From: Oscillospiraceae bacterium
GTDB lineage: Bacteria > Bacillota > Clostridia > Oscillospirales > Acutalibacteraceae
Direction of reading: 5' to 3'
DNA: 64,000 nucleotides
NCBI GenBank assembly: GCA_031262985.1
Contig: JAISGQ010000018.1
Coordinates: 62,001-126,000, forward strand
How positions within the stretch are numbered: position 1 is the first letter of the stretch; each line of letters starts with the position of its first letter. The notes beneath the pieces are model-generated. The model saw only the letters and a program-made list of their open reading frames with translations. It was not told the origin of the DNA and searched no databases. Below, piece by piece: positions 37,534 through 45,777 of this stretch. A program made the translations under genes and the position numbers.

Positions 37534-37653
37534 TTATTTTTGAAAGAGTACGGTGAAACGACAGCCAAAGCCGCCGCGACTTCGCCCGTCAGGCTCACTT
37601 TCAGAAACAGCTATACCTCCGGGGTTCGCCGCTCCATTACTTCCAGCTTCCAT
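37534..37653 (-). CDS. Possible 39-residue leader ORF upstream of mgtE
   Basis: ATG at 37653 follows AGGAGAGGTGA with a five-base gap, an excellent ribosome site, and encodes MEAGSNGAANPGG... ending FTVLFQK, then stop 73 bases before the mgtE start codon. It sits just downstream of the extended -10 box at 37717. It may be a regulatory leader peptide or a small protein; no homologue comes to mind. Overlap with the unstopped upstream frame of mgtE shows only that the region lacks stops, so expression is unproven. Confidence 0.35.
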   Translation of the reverse strand: MEAGSNGAANPGGIAVSESEPDGRSRGGFGCRFTVLFQK

Positions 37654-37716
37654 GTCGTTCACCTCTCCTTCGTCATTACAGTAAAATTTATAGTTTGCCT
37701 TACAGCACCAAGAGAT

Positions 37717-37725
37717 AGTATACCA
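37717..37725 (-). promoter_or_regulatory. Possible mgtE promoter, extended -10
   Basis: Minus-strand TGGTATACT is an extended -10 element (TGnTATACT). No good -35 hexamer lies 17 bases upstream. It would place the mgtE leader at about 250 bases. Confidence 0.45.
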
Positions 37726-37752
37726 CACCTGCGGTAAAAATAGAAGTATTTT

Positions 37753-37834
37753 ATTTCAATTTCTCAATTTCATTGACAAAATACAGGCTCATGATATTCG
37801 CATCCTCTCGTGGGGAGGAGTAGAAATTCGGACG
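37753..37834 (-). pseudogene. Remnant of a second rimI 3' end
   Basis: Positions 37778-37834 repeat 37866-37922, the 3' coding end of rimI, with four differences in 57 bases. In the rimI frame all four are synonymous and encode the same RPNFYSSPREDANIMSLYF. The remnant then ends with its own VNEIEKLK and a stop. The offset between copies is 88 bases. Confidence 0.8.
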
Positions 37835-37847
37835 ATACGAATACATC

Positions 37848-38357
37848 TTACTGCTTATCTCCTGTAAAATACAAGCTCATGATGTTCGCGTCCTCTCGCG
37901 GGGAGGAGTAGAAATTCGGACGTATCCCAATTGACTTAAATCCGAGAGCTTCATAGAGTGCGATAGCCTCCGTGTTGCTGATTCGCACCTCCAAGCTCAG
38001 TTCCTCTATGTAAAGTTCTTTGCATTTACATATTAAAGCCTCCATTAATGCCCGCGCTATGCCCTGCCTTCTGTACTTCTTCGTGACGGCGACATTGCAA
38101 ATCATGGAGAACCCGCCTGCAAATTGCATACCCGCATATCCGGCGACCGTCCCCGTCTCCTTCCCCTCCGCCTCGCACACAACAAAGCAGGCGGCGGAGT
38201 TTTCCACCTCCTCTGCGACGCTTCGTTCGCTCCACGGGGAGGAGAAGCACTCCCTTTCGATAGCCGCCACTGCCTCTACGTGAGAGTAACTAAGTGGCAC
38301 TATGCGGTAGTTGCCGCCTACCCCGCTCTGCTCATTGGTTTTTTCCGTATCACTCAA
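37848..38357 (-). CDS. rimI: Ribosomal protein S18-alanine N-acetyltransferase
   Basis: GNAT enzyme of 169 residues, acetylating the N-terminus of S18 in the best-known members. The order is IVPLSYSHVEAVAAIERECFSSPWS (RimI signature), CNVAVTKKYRRQGIARALMEALI with the acetyl-CoA loop, and EVRISNTEAIALYEALGFKSIGIRPNFY. It lies 33 bases downstream of polA. The last residues (TGDKQ) differ from those of the repeated 3' remnant immediately downstream, which suggests this gene end arose through recombination between tandem copies. Confidence 0.92.
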   Translation of the reverse strand: MSDTEKTNEQSGVGGNYRIVPLSYSHVEAVAAIERECFSSPWSERSVAEEVENSAACFVVCEAEGKETGTVAGYAGMQFAGGFSMICNVAVTKKYRRQGIARALMEALICKCKELYIEELSLEVRISNTEAIALYEALGFKSIGIRPNFYSSPREDANIMSLYFTGDKQ

Positions 38358-38390
38358 TCTGCATCTCCATCCTTCTATCGCAGTTCCGTA

Positions 38391-41009
38391 CTATCCCTTT
38401 GCGTCATACCACGTTTTCGCCGTATTGCCGTCAACTGAAAGCTCCACACTGAGCTTAGCGGCGGAGCGCATCTCCTCCACCAGTATTTCTTTAGCGAGAG
38501 CGGCTTCACTTTCGGGACACTCCAATATCAGCTCATCATGCACCTGTAGGACGAGCCGCGATTGCATATGCTCCGCGCGAAGTCTCCTCCACACCTTCAC
38601 CATGGCGATTTTGATTATATCGGCGGCAGTGCCCTGTATAGGCATATTCCTTGCCACCCTTTCGCCGAAGGAACGCATATTGAAGTTGGAGGAGGAAAGC
38701 TCGGGGAGGTAACGCCGCCTGCCGTAGAGTGTTTCGGCATAGCCCTTCTCCTTCGCGTCGGCAATCATTTTGCTCATGTATTTGTCAATCTCGGGATAGG
38801 TTCGAAGGTAGCCCTTTATATACTCCGACGCCTCTTTTTGGCTGATACCCAAATCCTTCGAGAGGGAAAACGCGCCTATTCCGTAGACAATGCCGAAGTT
38901 TACCGCCTTCGCGTTAGAACGCATGGAGGGAGTTACCTCCTCCTCGGGGACACCGAAAACCTGCGCCGCTGTCATTTTGTGTATGTCCTCGCCGCTTTTA
39001 AATCCGTCTATCATCCTTTGGTCGTTCGAGCAGTGAGCCAAAACACGCAGTTCAATCTGACTGTAGTCGGCGTCCGCTAAGAGCCAGCCGTCGTTTGCGA
39101 TGAAGAACTTCCTCATCTGACTGCCAAGCTCTGTCCTGACGGGAATATTCTGCAAATTCGGCTCAGTACTGCTTATTCTGCCTGTTCTGGTCTCCGTCTG
39201 ATTGAAGCTCGAGTGAATACGCCCGTCCTGCGCCACTGCCTTCTGCAAGCCGACGCAGTATGTGGAGTTGAGCTTTGCGAGCATTCTGTGCTCCATAATC
39301 AAATCAACCACAGGATGAACTCCGCGCAGTCCCTCCAAAACCTCGGCGTTGGTGGAGTAGCCCGTCTTTGTCTTCTTGCCGCCGGGGAGCATGAGCTTGC
39401 CGAACAGCACCTCCCCCACCTGCCGCGGGCTGTTTATGTTAAACTCGTAGCCGGCGTACTTGTATATCTCCTCTGTGATTTCCGTTATCTTAGAATCAAG
39501 CTCCCCGCCGAACCGCGCTATGCCATCTACGTCTACGCGGAAGCCCAATTGCTCCATATCGGCGAGAACGACAGCCAGCGGAATTTCAATTTCCGTGAGG
39601 AGTGCTTTCTGGTTGTTTTTATCTATCTCAAAGCTGAGCTTTCTGCATATTTCGGGAAAACGCTCCGCCTTTGCCGAAAGGAGCATAAACGGCGGAATGT
39701 TTTCGGGGAGCGGCGTGGAGTACAGCTCGCACAGCCGCTCGTAGCTATATGAGCTTGCGGACGGGTTGAGTATATACGCCGCGAGCATTAAGCCCATCTC
39801 ACAGCCGCATATTTCTATGTTTTCAGTAATGAGTGCCTTTGCCGCAGATTTAAGGTCATACGTCCGCTTTGCTATGGAGGGGTCGGGCATAACCTGAGAC
39901 AGGAAATTGTGAGCGGCCTCCTTTGACAAAATCAGTGTTTTCCCCTCAAAGGAAACGGCAAGCTCCGAGATACTCCCCTCGCTACATTCGCAGAGGAAGG
40001 AAACCTCCTTCGACGCTATCACCTGTGGGAGCAGTGCCTCTGCCTCCTCGCCGAAAAGCACGCAGGAGCTGTCCTGCTGCGCGATGTCGGGAGTCTCCGC
40101 GCCTAGTATCGCTCCGCCGAAAAGGTCAATTTGTTCGTTTTGCTTGAGCGAGAGACGCTCTATCATCTTGAACATCTCAAGGCGGCGGAGCTGTGACATT
40201 GCCGAATTGGTGTCTATCGGCGCGGGGATGTAGTCGGAAAGCTCAAGCGAAACAGGCGCGTCAGTGCGGACTGTGCCGAGAGTGCGGCTCAAATACGCCA
40301 TCTCCTTGTCCTCCACGAGCTTTTTTCTCATGCTGTCCTTTATCTCGTCGCTGTCAATGCTGCCGTACACTCCGTCGAGGGAGCCGAATTTCTGAATGAG
40401 CGCGAGTGCCCCCTTCTCCCCTATTCCGCGAACTCCGGGGATGTTGTCGCTCGTGTCGCCCTGTATCGCCTTTATGTCAATCAGACTGCGCGGAGTAACC
40501 CCGAAATTAGCGGAAATTACCTCCTCATCGTAGATAACCGACTCGGGTCTGCCCGCCTTTGTTGAAAGGAGGCGAACGGTCACTCCTTCGCCTATCAGCT
40601 GTAGGGAGTCCTTGTCGCCCGTGGCTATTACGCAGGCGTCGCCCGTCTCCCTGCAACGCTGTGCCAGAGTGCCGAGTATGTCGTCCGCCTCGAACCCCTC
40701 GGCGGAGAGCAGCTTGTACCCAAGGGCGGCGAGCAGGTTTTGAAGGGGCTGCATCTGCGAAAAAAGCTCCTCCGGCATACCCTTCCTCTTCGCCTTGTAG
40801 CCGTCGTAAAGCTTGTGCCTGAATGTGGGAGCTTTCAGGTCGAAGGCTATTGCAACGCCGTCCGGATTGGTCTCCTCCATTATTTTAAGGAGCATACTCA
40901 TAAAGCCGTGTATGGCGTTAGTGGGCTGCCCGTCTTTCGTTGTGAGCGGTCTGATTCCGTAAAAGGCTCTGTTAACCACGCTGTTTCCGTCAACTGCAAG
41001 AATTTTCAT
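38391..41009 (-). CDS. polA: DNA polymerase I
   Basis: Repair and Okazaki-processing polymerase. Start set at ATG 41009 (MKILAVDGNSVVNRAFYG) with GGGAG upstream, giving 872 residues. The 5'-nuclease domain (1-290) has ATGDKDSLQLI and GVRGIGEKGAL. The 3'-5' exonuclease region (about 310-480) lacks the DEDD residues (FLCEC in place of FDTET), so proofreading is probably absent, as in Bacillus. The polymerase domain carries DYSQIELRVLAH, RSNAKAVNFGIVYG and QVHDELILE. Followed by rimI. Confidence 0.96.
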   Translation of the reverse strand: MKILAVDGNSVVNRAFYGIRPLTTKDGQPTNAIHGFMSMLLKIMEETNPDGVAIAFDLKAPTFRHKLYDGYKAKRKGMPEELFSQMQPLQNLLAALGYKLLSAEGFEADDILGTLAQRCRETGDACVIATGDKDSLQLIGEGVTVRLLSTKAGRPESVIYDEEVISANFGVTPRSLIDIKAIQGDTSDNIPGVRGIGEKGALALIQKFGSLDGVYGSIDSDEIKDSMRKKLVEDKEMAYLSRTLGTVRTDAPVSLELSDYIPAPIDTNSAMSQLRRLEMFKMIERLSLKQNEQIDLFGGAILGAETPDIAQQDSSCVLFGEEAEALLPQVIASKEVSFLCECSEGSISELAVSFEGKTLILSKEAAHNFLSQVMPDPSIAKRTYDLKSAAKALITENIEICGCEMGLMLAAYILNPSASSYSYERLCELYSTPLPENIPPFMLLSAKAERFPEICRKLSFEIDKNNQKALLTEIEIPLAVVLADMEQLGFRVDVDGIARFGGELDSKITEITEEIYKYAGYEFNINSPRQVGEVLFGKLMLPGGKKTKTGYSTNAEVLEGLRGVHPVVDLIMEHRMLAKLNSTYCVGLQKAVAQDGRIHSSFNQTETRTGRISSTEPNLQNIPVRTELGSQMRKFFIANDGWLLADADYSQIELRVLAHCSNDQRMIDGFKSGEDIHKMTAAQVFGVPEEEVTPSMRSNAKAVNFGIVYGIGAFSLSKDLGISQKEASEYIKGYLRTYPEIDKYMSKMIADAKEKGYAETLYGRRRYLPELSSSNFNMRSFGERVARNMPIQGTAADIIKIAMVKVWRRLRAEHMQSRLVLQVHDELILECPESEAALAKEILVEEMRSAAKLSVELSVDGNTAKTWYDAKG

Positions 41010-41041
41010 ATGTGAAATTCTCCCTTCTGCTATCTTCATAG

Positions 41042-41070
41042 ATTATAGCAAAATTGTGTGCTGATTTAAA
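41042..41070 (-). promoter_or_regulatory. Probable polA promoter
   Basis: Minus strand: TTTAAA (41065-41070), 17 bases, TATAAT (41042-41047), about 33 bases before the polA ATG. The -10 is perfect, the -35 matches four of six. Confidence 0.55.
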
Positions 41071-41109
41071 GGGAGTAAGTAAAATTTAAGTTTATCTTTA
41101 CTTTTTCGT

Positions 41110-41138
41110 TTGCGAAACCTAAAGTTTTGTGCTATACT
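41110..41138 (+). promoter_or_regulatory. Promoter of the SPFH gene
   Basis: TTGCGA (41110-41115), 17 bases, TATACT (41133-41138), about 50 bases before the start codon. It is divergent from polA. Confidence 0.6.
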
Positions 41139-41187
41139 TTCTCACGGGAAATCAATTTAAAAATCAAATTTATTGGAGGAACTAATC

Positions 41188-41997
41188 ATGGCAGATGTAA
41201 CAAATTTAATCAAGCAAAAGCAAATCAAGAAAATCATCCTTATCGGTGCGATTATTGTGGCGGTATTCCTCGTTTTCTCATCCTTTATTGTCTTTGTTCC
41301 GGCAGGACAAAAGGGCGTGCTGATGAACTTCGGCGCAGTCTCCGAACGCACACTGGAGGAGGGAATTAATTTTAAAATCCCCATTGTGCAGTCGGTTCAG
41401 CTTATCAACACGCGTGTGCAGAAATTTGAGTCGACTGGAAACAACTCCTCCAGCCGCGACTTGCAGACAATCGAGAGCAACATCGCGATAAACTACCGCG
41501 TCAAAGCCGATCAGGTGGCGAACCTCTACAAAAACATCGGTTTGGAGTACGAATCGACCATCATCAGTCCGGCTCTGAGCGAGGTAGTCAAATCGGTCAC
41601 CGCTCTCTACACCGCAGAGGAGCTTATAACAAAGCGTCCCGAGGTCAGTGAGCAGATGAAGGAGCAGCTTCAGACAAAGCTCGCCAACAAATATATAATG
41701 GTAGACAGCTTCAATATTATCAACTTCCAGTTCTCCGAGGCGTTCAACAAGGCTATCGAGGAGAAGCAGATCGCCGAGCAGGAGGCTCTCAAGGCTAAGT
41801 ACGAGCTTGAGAAGGTCGGAATCGAGAAGGAGCAGGCAATTTTGAAGGCGGAGGGCGAGGCTCAGGCTCTCAAGCTCAGAAAGCAGGAGCTTAACGACCA
41901 GATTATTATGCTCGAATTTATCAATAAGTGGGACGGCAAAATGCCTACCTACTACGGAGGAGAAGGACTTATATTCAGTTTAACGGGCAATAACTAA
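41188..41997 (+). CDS. SPFH/prohibitin family membrane protein
   Basis: Band-7/prohibitin-like protein of 269 residues. One N-terminal membrane helix (about 14-38) is followed by the SPFH domain (FVPAGQKGVLMNFGAVSERTLEEGINFKIP) and a C-terminal Glu/Lys/Ala coiled coil (about 180-245) expected to drive ring assembly at the membrane. Start ATG 41188 follows TTGGAGGA; the TTG of the track is part of that site. Such proteins commonly scaffold membrane proteases such as FtsH; that link is inference here. Confidence 0.92.
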   Translation: MADVTNLIKQKQIKKIILIGAIIVAVFLVFSSFIVFVPAGQKGVLMNFGAVSERTLEEGINFKIPIVQSVQLINTRVQKFESTGNNSSSRDLQTIESNIAINYRVKADQVANLYKNIGLEYESTIISPALSEVVKSVTALYTAEELITKRPEVSEQMKEQLQTKLANKYIMVDSFNIINFQFSEAFNKAIEEKQIAEQEALKAKYELEKVGIEKEQAILKAEGEAQALKLRKQELNDQIIMLEFINKWDGKMPTYYGGEGLIFSLTGNN

Positions 41998-42013
41998 TCG
42001 CTGTCAGAAGGAA

Positions 42014-42050
42014 GCCTATGAAGGTGTTGCGAAGCAGTACTTTCATAGGC
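42014..42050 (+). terminator. Weak hairpin between SPFH gene and yfbR
   Basis: GCCTATGAA pairs with TTCATAGGC around a partly paired 19-base interior. No T tract follows, so it may be an mRNA processing or stability structure rather than a terminator. Confidence 0.35.
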
Positions 42051-42087
42051 AAAGCAATAACACATTACGAAATGGGAGGAAACACCT

Positions 42088-42666
42088 GTGGAAAGCAGCT
42101 TCTTCGCCATGCTATCGCGCATGAAATACATCTCCCGCTGGTCACTCATGAGGAATACACTCAGCGAAAGTCTCAGTCAGCACACACTCGAAACCGTGAT
42201 ACTCTCCCACGCTCTGGCGGTCATTCACAATGAGCGGTTCGGCGGAAGCATCAACGCGGAGCATATCGCCATGCTCGCCCTCTACCACGATGCGTCGGAG
42301 ATAATCACGGGGGATTTGCCCACGCCGATTAAGTACTACAACGAGGTTCTCCGCTCCTCCTATCGGGAGGTCGAGGAGATGGCGGCGGACAAGCTTACTG
42401 ATATGCTGCCGCCATATTTGCAGGGGAGCTACTCCCCTCTCCTCCACCAGAAAGGCAGCGCGGAGGAACTGAGGTTCGTCAAGGCGGCGGATAAGCTCAG
42501 TGCGCTCATCAAGTGTCTGGAGGAGAAGAACGCCGGAAACCTCGAATTCTCCAGCGCGGAGCAAAGCACGATGAAGGCACTCAAGAATATGGAGATGCCC
42601 GAGGTAGAGGTGTTTTTCGAGGAGTTTATTAAGGCGTATACTTTAACTCTCGACCAACAGGGATAA
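42088..42666 (+). CDS. yfbR: HD-domain 5'-deoxynucleotidase, YfbR-like
   Basis: Dephosphorylates deoxyribonucleoside 5'-monophosphates in the characterised E. coli protein. The 192 residues align along the whole length: FFAMLSRMKYISRWSLMRNT, the first histidine in SQHTLE, the HD pair in LYHDASEIITGDLPTPIKYYN, and a late aspartate in KAADKLSALIKCLEE. Translation starts at GTG with GGGAGGA eight bases upstream. It lies 90 bases behind the SPFH gene. Confidence 0.92.
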   Translation: MESSFFAMLSRMKYISRWSLMRNTLSESLSQHTLETVILSHALAVIHNERFGGSINAEHIAMLALYHDASEIITGDLPTPIKYYNEVLRSSYREVEEMAADKLTDMLPPYLQGSYSPLLHQKGSAEELRFVKAADKLSALIKCLEEKNAGNLEFSSAEQSTMKALKNMEMPEVEVFFEEFIKAYTLTLDQQG

Positions 42667-42688
42667 TGCCTACTGACATAAACAACGG

Positions 42689-42730
42689 AGCTGTAGCAGA
42701 ACTTTGTCTTGCTACAGCTTTGTTTCTTTT
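42689..42730. terminator. Terminator between yfbR and ribU
   Basis: A 10 bp stem AGCTGTAGCA/TGCTACAGCT with an 11-base loop and the tail TTGTTTCTTTT on the plus strand. It lies between convergent genes. Confidence 0.75.
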
Positions 42731-42748
42731 ACTCCACGGAATAATTCC

Positions 42749-43303
42749 CTACTTCTTTATAATTTTGTTAGATATAGGCGAAAGAGCCTTGTACAGCAAA
42801 ATCGCCAGTAATCCGTTGAGCAGTGATTGTGTCAGATTGAAGGGGATAAACGCCGGAACTATCAGACTGTAGAATTGCTCCAAGGGCACGCCGAAAAAGT
42901 TCACGGTAAATATGCGGTTCATGGGAATCATTACAGCGGTTCTCGCTATTGCTCCTACAAGCACGCCGATTATGAGAAATTTAAATTTGCGCTTCTTTCT
43001 AAAGAACAAACCTATGCAGGCAATCAACGCACCCGAACCTGCAAAGTGCATCACTAAGCCAATCCAGCCGTTTCCGCCGAAGAGGAAAGCCTGTATCGCC
43101 GAGGCTGCAAAGAGTATAGTCAAGCCGGCGGGCAATCCTAAAATCAGGGTTGCAAGTATTATTACAGAGTCGGCAAGGTCGTACTCCAAAAACGGTGCGG
43201 GAGGAAAGGGTATGTGTACAAAAAACAGCAGGACTACGGATAATGCCGTAAACATTGCCATTAGGGCAAGCTTTACTGTGTTTTCTCTTACATTTGGTTT
43301 CAT
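42749..43303 (-). CDS. ribU: Riboflavin ECF transporter substrate-binding component
   Basis: Membrane S-component that binds riboflavin and works with an ECF energising module encoded elsewhere. The 184 residues contain about six membrane helices and the RibU-like FLEYDLADSVIILATLILG and MIPMNRIFTVNFFGVP. Start moved to ATG 43303 (MKPNVRENTVKLALMAM), with AAAGGA about 12 bases upstream; the track start lies within the riboswitch terminator. An FMN riboswitch directly upstream confirms the flavin role. Confidence 0.93.
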   Translation of the reverse strand: MKPNVRENTVKLALMAMFTALSVVLLFFVHIPFPPAPFLEYDLADSVIILATLILGLPAGLTILFAASAIQAFLFGGNGWIGLVMHFAGSGALIACIGLFFRKKRKFKFLIIGVLVGAIARTAVMIPMNRIFTVNFFGVPLEQFYSLIVPAFIPFNLTQSLLNGLLAILLYKALSPISNKIIKK

Positions 43304-43334
43304 TCTAAAATCATTTCCTTTCGGTTTTGTGTTC

Positions 43335-43380
43335 AAAAAAATAAACCCTGTAGGTAAATATACATCCACCTACAGGGCAT
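43335..43380 (-). terminator. Riboswitch-controlled terminator of ribU
   Basis: Minus strand: CCCTGTAGGT pairs with ACCTACAGGG, followed by TTTATTTTTTT, between the FMN aptamer and ribU. This implies control by premature termination when FMN is bound. Confidence 0.85.
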
Positions 43381-43414
43381 AAAAAAGCAAGCACATAAAA
43401 TCTGTCGCCGACTT

Positions 43415-43545
43415 TTCTCCTCTCTCATCCGGACTGTACCGTCGGCTCGGGAATCACACCCAAATCAGTGGCAAACGCACTCGCGGGCTAACGAAAAGCT
43501 TCGCATTACCGCCGGTGGGGAATCGCACCCCGCCCTGAGGATTTA
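43415..43545 (-). ncRNA. FMN riboswitch (RFN element)
   Basis: The minus strand carries the conserved blocks in order: CAGGGCGGGGTGCGATTCCC, ACCGGCGGTAATGC, AGCCCGCGAGTGC, GTGTGATTCCCGAG, CCGACGGTACAGTCCGGATG and AGAGAGGA. It controls ribU just downstream. Confidence 0.95.
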
Positions 43546-43555
43546 TCTCTGCTGT

Positions 43556-43584
43556 ATTATATTACCTGCGCGGTGCTTTGTCAA
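43556..43584 (-). promoter_or_regulatory. Consensus promoter of the ribU riboswitch transcript
   Basis: Minus strand TTGACA (43579-43584), 17 bases, TATAAT (43556-43561): a perfect consensus. It starts the transcript just upstream of the FMN aptamer. Confidence 0.88.
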
Positions 43585-43631
43585 CAGGAAATTAAGAGGA
43601 AAATCACATCAAAACTCACTCATCCTCCGCG

Positions 43632-44549
43632 CTACATCTCGGAGGAGGAGCATTTCTCCCCCTTCTCCATCTCCTCCGCGTACCTCCTGCATGGAGGGAG
43701 AGCCGCCATGTCGTTCGGAACAGGCGCAGAGAGTGAGATTATCTCCCCCGATACGGGATGTACAAACTCGGCTTCTCGGCAATGCAGTGCCTGCCGCCCG
43801 ATTAGTTCCCTGCCGCCGCCGTACAAATCGTCTCCGCACAGCGGCATACCGATGGAGGAGAAATGCACGCGTATCTGATGTGTCCTCCCCGTTTCGAGCC
43901 GTATCTCGAGAAGCGTCATGCCGCCTAAGGAACAAAGAACCGTCCAGTGAGTGACGCTCCTGTCGCCTTCGGGAGACACCTTCCGTTTAGAGGAGTGTCC
44001 CTCCTCCCTCGCGATGGGAGTGTCGATAGTGCCGCTTCCCGAAAGCTCCCCTTCACACACGGCGAGGTAGGTCTTGCTGACGCTACCGCTTAATCTTGAG
44101 GCGGAGTAGATATTTTTCCCTGCCACCACCAAGCCGCTTGTGTCGCGGTCAAGGCGGTTTACAGGACGAAACGCCGCGTACTCCCCTCGCTCGCTCATGT
44201 GGTACGCCACTGCGTTTGACAGCGTGTTTCCGCTGTAGTGCTTAGTCGGATGCACCACCATGCCGTGCGGCTTGTTTACTGCGATTACGTCCTCATCCTC
44301 AAAGACAATATCAAGCGGGCAGGAGAATTTTGAGGGCACAGCCGTATCGTCGTCAATTTTTATGACGACGACTTCTCCTGCAAAGAGGACGTCTCTCGAT
44401 TTGATGAGAATCCCGTTTCGCGTCACTCCGTTTTCCGTCCTCTTGAGCTTCGCGGAAAGACGCGCAGAAATACGGCAAGTGCCGCGAAGAAAGTTTCTTA
44501 AAAGAACACCGTCATTCTCCTGCGGCACTGTAAATTTGAGTTCTCGCAA
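43632..44549 (-). CDS. rluD: RluA/RluD family 23S rRNA pseudouridine synthase
   Basis: Converts uridines in RNA to pseudouridine. The 305-residue protein has an S4-like N-terminal part (about 1-75, RLSAKLKRTENGVTRNG) and the catalytic domain with AVNKPHGMVVHPTKHYSGNTL, the active-site aspartate in NRLDRDTSGLVV and GRTHQIRVHFSSIGMPLCGDDLYGG. Family members modify rRNA or tRNA, so the precise site is not fixed by sequence; the symbol is by family. It is 46 bases downstream of ilvE. Confidence 0.9.
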   Translation of the reverse strand: MRELKFTVPQENDGVLLRNFLRGTCRISARLSAKLKRTENGVTRNGILIKSRDVLFAGEVVVIKIDDDTAVPSKFSCPLDIVFEDEDVIAVNKPHGMVVHPTKHYSGNTLSNAVAYHMSERGEYAAFRPVNRLDRDTSGLVVAGKNIYSASRLSGSVSKTYLAVCEGELSGSGTIDTPIAREEGHSSKRKVSPEGDRSVTHWTVLCSLGGMTLLEIRLETGRTHQIRVHFSSIGMPLCGDDLYGGGRELIGRQALHCREAEFVHPVSGEIISLSAPVPNDMAALPPCRRYAEEMEKGEKCSSSEM

Positions 44550-44595
44550 GGCATATCATCTCCCTGCATAATTAGCTATTAACGCCTGACTGCGC

Positions 44596-45663
44596 CTACT
44601 TTACCTCAACCGTCCAGCCGAAGGTGTCCTCCGTCTTGCCCATCTGGAGGGAGGTCAGAGAGTCGTACAGCCTCTGCGAAATCTCGCCGATTTGGTTGTT
44701 GTTTATGGTCATAACATTGTCCTTGTACCTAAGCTCGCCGACAGGAGAAATAACCGCAGCAGTACCTGTTCCGAACATCTCGATAAGCTTTCCTGCGGCG
44801 TGTGCCTCCTCCACCTCGTCGATGGAGATGAGACGCTCGTTTACCGTGTAGCCCCACGAACGGAGAAGTTCAATGCAGCTCGCTCTCGTAACTCCGGGGA
44901 GTGTAGCTCCGTCAAGCTCGGGAGTGACAATCTCGCCGTCGAGGACGAAGAACACGTTCATCGCGCCGACTTCCTCAATATACTTTCTCTCAACGCCGTC
45001 AAGCCACAGCACCTGAGAGTAGTTGATAGCGGCGGCGTCATTCTGCGCCTTGAGGGAGGCGGCGTAATTTCCGCCTGTCTTTGTGTAGCCCATTCCGCCC
45101 TTGACTGCGCGGACGTAGGACGACTCAACGTAGATTTTAACGGGGTTAAGTCCCTCGGGGTAATAAAGTCCCGATGGAGAGAGAATAACCATGTAGTAGA
45201 GCTTGTGGGCGGGGTGTACTCCGAGGAAGGGGTCTGCGGCGAAGATAAACGGACGGATGTACAGGCTCGTTCCCTCAGAGTGGGGAATCCAGTCTTTATC
45301 CACCTTAATAAGCTCCTTGAGTGCCTCAATGCAGAAGCTCTCGTCAACCTGAGGGATGCAAAGCCTCTCGTTCGAGGAGTTGAGACGTGCGTAGTTTTTG
45401 TCGGGTCTAAAGAGGAGAACTCTGCCATCCTTAGTCCTGTACGCCTTAAGTCCCTCGAAAACCTCCTGCCCGTAGTGAAGCACCATAGCGGCAGGGGAAA
45501 TGGATATATCTCCGTAGGGAACTATGCGCGGGGAGTGCCAACCCATCCCCTCGTCGTACTCCATGATAAACATATGGTCGGTGAATATTTTTCCGAAGCC
45601 GAGCTGGCTCTCGTCCTGCGGCTTGGCTTTCGGAGATGTGTTTCTCTCAAATTTAATTTCCAT
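44596..45663 (-). CDS. ilvE: Branched-chain amino acid aminotransferase
   Basis: PLP transaminase for Leu, Ile and Val, class IV fold. 355 residues, of the longer type II form. The PLP lysine is in GGNYAASLKAQ, with YGQEVFEGLKAYRTKDG before and GTGTAAVISPVG after. Start ATG has AAGGAGG about 11 bases upstream. No T-box leader was seen; the 114 bases upstream hold only a hairpin and short TTGAACTTGGA direct repeats. Confidence 0.95.
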   Translation of the reverse strand: MEIKFERNTSPKAKPQDESQLGFGKIFTDHMFIMEYDEGMGWHSPRIVPYGDISISPAAMVLHYGQEVFEGLKAYRTKDGRVLLFRPDKNYARLNSSNERLCIPQVDESFCIEALKELIKVDKDWIPHSEGTSLYIRPFIFAADPFLGVHPAHKLYYMVILSPSGLYYPEGLNPVKIYVESSYVRAVKGGMGYTKTGGNYAASLKAQNDAAAINYSQVLWLDGVERKYIEEVGAMNVFFVLDGEIVTPELDGATLPGVTRASCIELLRSWGYTVNERLISIDEVEEAHAAGKLIEMFGTGTAAVISPVGELRYKDNVMTINNNQIGEISQRLYDSLTSLQMGKTEDTFGWTVEVK

Positions 45664-45717
45664 AGGGCATATGCCTCCTTATTTGATTGTTGAACTTGGA
45701 TTTTGAACTTGGAACTT

Positions 45718-45746
45718 GGACTTCGGAAGTAAACCCTCCGAAGTCC
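45718..45746 (-). terminator. Hairpin between secF and ilvE
   Basis: A 10 bp stem GGACTTCGGA/TCCGAAGTCC with a 9-base loop, 32 bases after the secF stop. No T tract follows, so termination is uncertain. Confidence 0.4.
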
Positions 45747-45777
45747 GATAGCTGTAAATTATTCTATTCAGCGTTAA

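Noticed and set aside
37461-37740. M-box (ykoK) riboswitch before mgtE
   Set aside because: The conserved M-box core blocks could not be found on the minus strand of the leader.
44692-45693. 333-residue plus-strand ORF opposite ilvE
   Set aside because: Fully antisense to a complete, clearly recognised aminotransferase; no ribosome site or family match.
45664-45777. T-box leader before ilvE
   Set aside because: Only 114 bases, without the T-box sequence TGGNACCGCG or an antiterminator; similar absence before asnS.
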